A DNA stretch of 39,277 bases from an uncultured Bacteroidales bacterium (GTDB taxonomy: Bacteria > Bacteroidota > Bacteroidia > Bacteroidales > UBA932), in NCBI GenBank assembly GCA_944325965.1, contig CALVCB010000016.1, positions 1 through 39,277 of the forward strand, read 5' to 3'. Positions 34,373 to 39,277 of this stretch are shown piece after piece. Below the pieces are notes generated by a model that made no database searches, was not told the DNA's origin, and saw only the letters and a program-made list of their open reading frames with translations. Position numbers and translations under genes: made by a program. Positions within the stretch are counted from its first letter, which is position 1. Each line of letters opens with the position of its first letter.

Positions 34373-34417
34373 CTTTACCGCCGGCTGCGGCTGGAATTGT
34401 CCAACCATTATAAATGA
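34373..34417 (+). pseudogene. Remnant of a HigB-like toxin C-terminus
   Basis: The frame LYRRLRLELSNHYK ends at TGA 34415-34417. LELSNHYK is the ending I recall for Bacteroidetes HigB/RelE-type toxins. Only about 14 codons remain and no start is present. It directly precedes the HigA-like remnant in the toxin-antitoxin order. Confidence 0.5.
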
Positions 34418-34424
34418 CGTGAAT

Positions 34425-34496
34425 ATGAGAAATTATACATGTCAGCGCCCCATGCATCAGGGCGAGCTTCTGAAAGAGGAAGTAGAATACAGGTGA
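34425..34496 (+). pseudogene. Truncated HigA-like antitoxin N-terminus
   Basis: A 23-codon frame reads MRNYTCQRPMHQGELLKEEV, then EYR and TGA. The HxGELLKEE segment is the hallmark start of HigA antitoxins (usually HPGEILKEE), here with Gln instead of Pro. The helix-turn-helix that should follow is missing. It starts 7 nt after the HigB-like stop, as in intact higBA operons. Confidence 0.55.
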
Positions 34497-34545
34497 CTGC
34501 CCAGACGGCGCTCTGATGTGCAATGGGGCAGGCAATAGATGCTCT

Positions 34546-35946
34546 CTACTGCCCGTCTATGTAGCTTTCGTATTCCCTGAACAGGTCTTCCGTCTTCTCT
34601 TCCCCGACCCGGATCCTTGCCCTGGGGTCGCTGAATACCCCGGGGAACTGGTAGCAGATGACCTTCTCGAAATTGCTGAATGTCTCGAGGTCGTCCGTGA
34701 TTCCATTGATGTCCCTCGGATACAGGGAGGCGTCGTCATAGAACAGGAAAGCCTCGAGGTCGAACCACAGGTGCGCTCCGGCCTTGTCGCACAGGCCTTG
34801 CAGTATGTCTGCCGCTTCCTGTCCGGTTATGTCGTCTTCAGGCATCCTCGCAAACCCGAACGGACACAGGATATCCAGGTTTTCCAGCAGGGCCGGGTAG
34901 GTGTCCAGCCCGTCCCGTATGCCGAAAGAGTTTGTGGCGAGCATGACGGGCTTGCCTGGGGCCAGCGAACCGCAGAAACTCTTGAACTCCTTGAAAAACG
35001 TCACTATTTCCTGCTTTCTCTGCGCCCTCATTTCCGGTGTCTTTTCCCAGTTGTCGAGGCTTCCTCCGGATTCTTCCGGCACATAGAAGCCGTAGAAGGA
35101 TTTGTGGTGGCCGTATCTTTCCCAGACCTCCCGGGCTGCCTGTTTGTGCCACTTGAGGGATTCTTCCGAGAAGTCGAACCATGCATACAGACCGATCCCG
35201 GGGAGCACATGCATGCCGAGTCTGTCCGCCTCGGAGAATATGGCCTCTACCGGGTCCTCTGCCGTAATCTGTACCCTTCCTCCGTACAGTCCGGAGTCAT
35301 AATATGCCTTCCCCGGATAGGTGTCTGCCGTCATTGTGTGTTTCCCGACGTATTCCTCGTTCCGGAAAAGCTCCTGGATGACGATTATATCCATTCCGAG
35401 CCTGTGCATCGACCTGACCATCATCCTCCAGTCCTCGTCCGTCAGTTTCCGTATGTCGTCGTTCCAGTGTTTCCCCTCTACTTCGCTCCAGTGGCATATC
35501 CCGACAAAGGCCCCTCCTGCTTTCTTCGTGGAACGGGTGCCGGAATGTATTATTGATGTATTGCCGGAAGCATATAATGTGTCTTTCCCGGATATTGCCT
35601 CAAGTACAATTGTATTGTCCCCTGAAATCTTTCCTGTTTCATATATGTGTTTCAGGCATATTGATTCTCCTGGTTTCACTTTTTCAGATTGGTTGAAAAT
35701 CTGTTCCTTGAGGCCGGCTTGTGTCCTGTATATGTTTATTTCGTATGTTTTTTCCTTGCGGCTGTTGTTTATGAGTCCGGCGCGGATGTCCAGGTCGGTT
35801 TTGTCGGTAATTTCCCCAGGGGGCAAGAGTGTGAGGAAAATGCTGTCTGCTCTGCCGCATGATGAAGAAATGAGAATCAGTGCAAGTGCAGCGGCAAACG
35901 GATGTCCGCAGGAAAAATTGCGTTTTTTTAGTGGTGGTAAAATCAT
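34546..35946 (-). CDS. DUF4434-like lipoprotein, putative glycoside hydrolase (paralogue 2)
   Basis: The 466-residue protein has a lipoprotein signal ending LILISSSC (cysteine 30). Residues about 35-140 form a beta-rich domain (DLDIRAGLINNSRKEKTYEINIY), probably the Ig-like module that sits before the barrel. The DUF4434-type barrel runs from about residue 145 (GAFVGICHWSEV) to the end. The two glutamates seen in the other paralogues are E292 in GFYVPEE and E398 in WFDLEAF, 106 residues apart. Surface anchoring suits trimming of glycans at the cell surface. It diverges from paralogue 3 across a 132-bp intergenic region. Substrate unknown. Confidence 0.75.
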   Translation of the reverse strand: MILPPLKKRNFSCGHPFAAALALILISSSCGRADSIFLTLLPPGEITDKTDLDIRAGLINNSRKEKTYEINIYRTQAGLKEQIFNQSEKVKPGESICLKHIYETGKISGDNTIVLEAISGKDTLYASGNTSIIHSGTRSTKKAGGAFVGICHWSEVEGKHWNDDIRKLTDEDWRMMVRSMHRLGMDIIVIQELFRNEEYVGKHTMTADTYPGKAYYDSGLYGGRVQITAEDPVEAIFSEADRLGMHVLPGIGLYAWFDFSEESLKWHKQAAREVWERYGHHKSFYGFYVPEESGGSLDNWEKTPEMRAQRKQEIVTFFKEFKSFCGSLAPGKPVMLATNSFGIRDGLDTYPALLENLDILCPFGFARMPEDDITGQEAADILQGLCDKAGAHLWFDLEAFLFYDDASLYPRDINGITDDLETFSNFEKVICYQFPGVFSDPRARIRVGEEKTEDLFREYESYIDGQ

Positions 35947-36049
35947 AATAATAAAATTTGACAGTAAAGTTAAATAATTATTGTAAATATGATGGGCTTA
36001 ATTATAAATAAAATTATAAATATTGTGTGATATATTGATAAAAATAATA

Positions 36050-36057
36050 TATATTTG
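36050..36057 (+). promoter_or_regulatory. -7 promoter element of DUF4434-like paralogue 3
   Basis: TATATTTG on the plus strand matches TAnnTTTG, 21 nt before the start codon at 36079, so the leader would be about 15 nt. No convincing -33 element is seen. On the opposite strand TAACTTTA (35972-35965) is a 7-of-8 match that may serve paralogue 2. Confidence 0.5.
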
Positions 36058-36078
36058 TGATAAAATCATTGTTTTTAT

Positions 36079-37572
36079 ATGAAGTCAAAGGTTGTGACAG
36101 CTATTTTTCTCTTGGTATTCCTCTGTGGCACTTTGCATGCGCAGACTAAACGTGTGACCGGGACGTGGGTCAATCTGTTCTGGCAGGACGAGAGAAACAA
36201 TTATATGAATCCGCATTATATCGACACGGCGGATCCTGAGTTCTGGCACCTTAAAATCAAGGAACTTCATGAAATGGGGATGGAGTATGTGGTTATCATG
36301 GCTGTGGCCAATGAGCAGAAGGCGGCTTATCCTTCTGCCTTTATGGAGCACTCTTATCCGGAAGGCCGCAAAAGTCCCGTCGAGGCGATAATGGATGCTG
36401 CGGACGAATGCGGTATGCATGTGTTCATGAGCTGCGGATGGGCAAAAAGCCAGCTTGATGACCTCAGGGATCCGGAAATTGTCAGGCTTCAGATTGAAAT
36501 AATGAAAGAGACGGCCGCTCTTTTCTCCGGCCATGAGTCATTCTACGGGTGGTATCTTCCTGTAGAAGACAGTCTTGAGCCGGTGCTGTCCGACCATGCT
36601 GTAGAGGCCGTGAATTCGATGGCGGGGAAGGCGCGGAGTCTCACCCCTGGGAAGAAGGTGATGATTTCTCCTTACGGGATATGCAATGCGGATTTCGGCA
36701 ATCCGGAATTTGCTGCACAGATACGCCGCCTGGAGGTGGACATAATAGCATATCAGGACGAGGTCGGATGTGTAAGGGAGCCTATGCCGATGAAGCGTAT
36801 GAAAGAGCACTTCAGCCTTCTCGGTGAGATTCATGAGGGCTCCGGCATAGAGTTCTGGGCCAATATTGAGTCGTTCACATGGGACAGAGAGACGAACAGC
36901 TGGTATTCGGCGCTTGTCCCGGCTGCGTTCGGACGGTATCTCTCCCAGCTTGTCGGAGTTTCCCGTGCCGGGGTTGGTAATGTGTTGAGCTTTTCGGTGT
37001 TCGGCATATATGACAAGCCCGGTTCTCCGATTCCGCTGGGTCAGCCTTTATGGGCCAATAGGGCGTATGCCGATTATATGGACTGGCTTGCTGGCAGGGG
37101 CAGGTGGCCGCTGCTTGAGGCCACGTTCTATGGCGACGTGCGCAATGGCGCGGAGGGAGCCGGTGTGGTTTCCTCCTCTGGCGGTGCGGCCGCGCTGGTG
37201 GACGGGAGTCTCGGGTATGAGGATTATAATGCCCCTGAATGGCATATGTCTCCTGATGGGGAAATGGCTGTCGTCATAGACCTTGGTGAGATCCGGCCGG
37301 TGGATGTGCTTGCAGCGCGTTTCCTTGCGTATGCTCCGGCATCGGTCTCTATTCCGGATATGGTCGATTTCTATGTGTCGGATACGGGGGAGTGCTATGA
37401 GAAGGTCAGCACGGTCGTGATGGAGAATACGGATAATGATCTGCATGACTGCTGGATAGATATTGCTATGGCCGACGGACTCGGCGCTTCGGGCAGGTTT
37501 GTCAAGGTGGTGGCGGAGTGTCACGGCTCTGCCATATGCTGTGACGAGATATTTGTCAACCCTGTTTATTGA
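36079..37572 (+). CDS. DUF4434-like exported protein with C-terminal discoidin-like domain (paralogue 3)
   Basis: The 497-residue protein has a signal peptide (MKSKVVTAIFLLVFLCGTLHAQ). The barrel starts at VTGTWVNLFWQDE and has the paired glutamates E163 in GWYLPVE and E264 in WANIESF, 101 residues apart. From about residue 365 a beta-sandwich follows (GSLGYEDYNAPEWHMSPDG, VVIDLGEIRPVDVLAARFL, ending GRFVKVVAECHGSAICCDEIFV), which resembles an F5/8 type C discoidin module likely to bind sugar. It precedes the AGE epimerase by 26 nt, so the two are probably one transcript. Substrate unknown. Confidence 0.78.
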   Translation: MKSKVVTAIFLLVFLCGTLHAQTKRVTGTWVNLFWQDERNNYMNPHYIDTADPEFWHLKIKELHEMGMEYVVIMAVANEQKAAYPSAFMEHSYPEGRKSPVEAIMDAADECGMHVFMSCGWAKSQLDDLRDPEIVRLQIEIMKETAALFSGHESFYGWYLPVEDSLEPVLSDHAVEAVNSMAGKARSLTPGKKVMISPYGICNADFGNPEFAAQIRRLEVDIIAYQDEVGCVREPMPMKRMKEHFSLLGEIHEGSGIEFWANIESFTWDRETNSWYSALVPAAFGRYLSQLVGVSRAGVGNVLSFSVFGIYDKPGSPIPLGQPLWANRAYADYMDWLAGRGRWPLLEATFYGDVRNGAEGAGVVSSSGGAAALVDGSLGYEDYNAPEWHMSPDGEMAVVIDLGEIRPVDVLAARFLAYAPASVSIPDMVDFYVSDTGECYEKVSTVVMENTDNDLHDCWIDIAMADGLGASGRFVKVVAECHGSAICCDEIFVNPVY

Positions 37573-37598
37573 TTGTGTTTTTTATTTTATATAAGGAA

Positions 37599-38795
37599 AT
37601 GAAAGAGGAAAGCAGAAAATACCTTGCTCAGTGTGCGGCGCGGTATCAAGAGGACTTGAAGGAAAATATTCTTCCTTTCTGGATGAAGTACGGATATGAC
37701 AGGAAGCATGGGGGAGTCTACACCTGTGTCGACAGGGACGGCACGCTTATGGATACCACCAAGTCTGTGTGGTTCCAGGGCCGCTTCGGTTATATCATGG
37801 CCCGTGCTGCCGGGATGCCGGGTGCTGACCCGCAGTGGCTTGAAGCGTCAAAGAGTGCAATAGATTTCATCGAGAAATACTGTATAGATACTGACGGGCA
37901 TATGTTTTTTACGGTCACGGAAGACGGGAGACCTGTGCAGAAACGCAGGTATGTGTTCTCTGAGTGTTTCGCTGTGATGGCTATGGCGGAGTATTCCGTG
38001 GCTTCGGGGGACAGGTCTTATGCCGACAAGGCGGCGGCCATGTTCAGGAATATGCTCAGGATGTTGGATACTCCGGGCTTTCTGCCTCCGAAGACGTATG
38101 TGCCGGGCAGGGGACACTCCATAACAATGATGCTGATCAATGTGGCCGACATTGCAAGGAGGGCACTGCCTGACCCTGTCTTTGACAGCAGGATTGACCA
38201 GTCTCTTGAAGAGCTTGCAAAGTATTTCATGCATCCGGAATTCAAAACTATCCTTGAATCGGTCGGGCCTGAAGGCGAATTCCTTGATACTTGTGCGGGA
38301 AGAACCATAAATCCGGGGCATTGTATAGAGACAGGATGGTTCATTCTGGAGATAGCCAGGTCAAGAGGCTGGGATGAGAAGCTTGTGGAAATGGCCACCA
38401 CTGTGATAGACTGGGCCTGGGGATGGGGCTGGGACGAGCCTTACGGCGGGATGATCAATTTCAGGGACTGCAGGAACTTCCCTTCTCAGGATTATGCCCA
38501 GGACATGAAGTTCTGGTGGCCTCAGTGTGAAGCCATTATCGCATCTCTTTATGCGTACCTTGCCACCGGGAAAGAGAAATATCTTGAAATGCACAGGAAG
38601 GCGCATGAGTTTGCCTATACATATCTCCGTGATACTGAATACGGTGAATGGTACGGGTATCTCCACAGGGACGGGACTGTGGCACAGCCTGCCAAGGGCA
38701 ACCTGTTCAAGGGTCCGTTCCATATACCGCGCATGATGATGGTTGCCGGGGGGCTGTGCGAGGAGATTCTGCGTCGTGATGATGCGGGTGTCTGA
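37599..38795 (+). CDS. nanE: AGE-family epimerase (N-acylglucosamine 2-epimerase type)
   Basis: I start it at ATG 37599 (MKEESRKYLAQCAARYQEDL), since the longer frame opens at a TTG. The 398-residue cytosolic protein fits the AGE (renin-binding protein) family, an alpha6/alpha6 barrel. Motifs include FWMKYGYDRKHGGVYTCVDRDG (about residues 27-48), KSVWFQGRFGYIMA, GRTINPGHCIETGWFILEIAR and KFWWPQCEAIIASLYAYL. GRTINPGHCIE matches the active-site region of GlcNAc/ManNAc 2-epimerases. It would convert ManNAc to GlcNAc after sialic acid cleavage, which suits the following sialidase. Other family members epimerise mannose or glucose. The gene symbol is by function. Confidence 0.8.
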   Translation: MKEESRKYLAQCAARYQEDLKENILPFWMKYGYDRKHGGVYTCVDRDGTLMDTTKSVWFQGRFGYIMARAAGMPGADPQWLEASKSAIDFIEKYCIDTDGHMFFTVTEDGRPVQKRRYVFSECFAVMAMAEYSVASGDRSYADKAAAMFRNMLRMLDTPGFLPPKTYVPGRGHSITMMLINVADIARRALPDPVFDSRIDQSLEELAKYFMHPEFKTILESVGPEGEFLDTCAGRTINPGHCIETGWFILEIARSRGWDEKLVEMATTVIDWAWGWGWDEPYGGMINFRDCRNFPSQDYAQDMKFWWPQCEAIIASLYAYLATGKEKYLEMHRKAHEFAYTYLRDTEYGEWYGYLHRDGTVAQPAKGNLFKGPFHIPRMMMVAGGLCEEILRRDDAGV

Positions 38796-38806
38796 TGATA
38801 TGTAAT

Positions 38807-38838
38807 TTTGCTCTTCCGCCCATTATCCCTTATCTTTG
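38807..38838 (+). promoter_or_regulatory. Bacteroides-type promoter of the sialidase gene
   Basis: TTTG (38807-38810), a 20-nt spacer and TATCTTTG (38831-38838) form a full consensus promoter. The RNA start would fall near 38845, about 55 nt before the start codon at 38901. The sialidase is therefore probably transcribed independently of the epimerase gene. Confidence 0.85.
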
Positions 38839-38900
38839 CCATGCCGCGCTCCTTTTTCCGGCGGGGCGGGCGGACTGATAACCATTGTAATCTGATCATT

Positions 38901-39277
38901 ATGAATAAAATTCTCTTTTGCTGCGTGCTGGCATTGTCTGTTCCTTTCCAGTCTGTCCTGCATGCTTCCGATACCCTGAAGGTCCACAACACCGTCATTC
39001 CCGTGATGCTGGGGCGGGATTATAATGTCGTTGCTGAATTCTGTGTTGAATGCAGTGCTCCGGGGGCCGTGACCCTTGACGATGTGCGTGTCCGGGTCGG
39101 GGGCCTTCCTGACGGGGCGCTCGGGAATGTGAGCCTTGTGTATACGGGGACAATGTCCGCATTGTACTCCAGGACCACTTCTTATGTGATCAAGGATGCA
39201 TTTTACCGGATGGGGGCGAGCCAGAGGATTTATTGCGACCCCGGGTATGCTGTGGTGAAGGACAGTGAGACAGACCT
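38901..39277 (+). CDS. nanH: Exo-alpha-sialidase, N-terminal part (cut by window end)
   Basis: The frame is open from ATG 38901 to the window edge (125 codons). It has a signal peptide (MNKILFCCVLALSVPFQSVLHA) followed by DTLKVHNTVIPVMLGRDYNVV, then a beta-rich region with LDDVRVRVGG, VSLVYTGTMSAL and IYCDPGYAVVKDSE. From memory this is the N-terminal jelly-roll domain (BNR-associated) of Bacteroides sialidases such as NanH. The catalytic propeller with its Asp-box repeats lies outside the window. The enzyme would cut terminal sialic acid from host glycans in the periplasm or at the surface. The call rests on the N-terminal domain only. Confidence 0.75.
   Translation, partial: MNKILFCCVLALSVPFQSVLHASDTLKVHNTVIPVMLGRDYNVVAEFCVECSAPGAVTLDDVRVRVGGLPDGALGNVSLVYTGTMSALYSRTTSYVIKDAFYRMGASQRIYCDPGYAVVKDSETD

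Noticed and set aside
29657-34545. An insertion sequence or prophage explaining the gene debris
   Set aside because: No transposase, integrase, terminal inverted repeat or target duplication could be found.
1-39277. CRISPR arrays or other defence islands
   Set aside because: No regularly spaced repeats, cas genes or recognisable defence modules are visible; the lone AAA ATPase is not enough.

Overview
The window looks like a chromosomal segment of a gut-type Bacteroidales bacterium. The evidence is the adjacent SusC and SusD-like pair, many Bacteroidetes-specific families (DUF4136, DUF4251, DUF4434, DUF4838, DUF5107), and promoters of the Bacteroides type (-33 TTTG, about 20 nt, -7 TAnnTTTG) in front of several genes. 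I cannot place it to genus. All family calls are from motif recognition by eye, not from database searches.

Layout. (1) 1-6.4 kb: a tRNA-Lys cut by the window edge, then minus-strand envelope genes: a glycosyltransferase, an LpxH-like phosphoesterase, mannose-1-phosphate guanylyltransferase, an outer-membrane barrel with DUF4136 and DUF4251 exported proteins, and a glycerophosphodiester phosphodiesterase. (2) 6.5-7.9 kb: pgi with a strong terminator. (3) 7.9-16.5 kb: a tightly packed six-gene minus-strand operon: MsbA-like ABC exporter, CBM9-like protein, NahK-like N-acetylhexosamine kinase, VanZ-like membrane protein, a large amidase/golvesin-domain secreted protein, and an L-cysteine desulfidase family enzyme. 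(4) 16.5-39.3 kb: a glycan-utilisation region. A ROK repressor with a palindromic operator-like site, a sugar-porter MFS transporter and a Tat-exported DUF4434-like protein run leftward. Divergently, SusC, SusD-like, a DUF4838 lipoprotein and a DUF5107-TPR protein run rightward. After a zone of small genes and debris come a frameshifted GH3, an AAA ATPase and a second DUF4434-like lipoprotein (leftward), then a third DUF4434-like protein, an AGE-family epimerase and the start of a sialidase (rightward).

How it fits together. The AGE epimerase and the sialidase suggest that sialylated or N-acetylhexosamine-containing host glycans are a substrate. The SusC/D pair would import oligosaccharides, the exported barrel proteins would trim them, and the MFS transporter would carry released sugar inward under ROK control. 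The most novel part is the set of uncharacterised glycosidase-like proteins: three DUF4434-type paralogues that share two similarly spaced glutamate motifs, plus a DUF4838 protein. The region between the SusC/D operon and the epimerase also holds remnants of at least three genes (a DUF4434 copy, a PD-(D/E)XK-type ATPase tail and a HigBA-like toxin-antitoxin), showing it is an active site of gene turnover.
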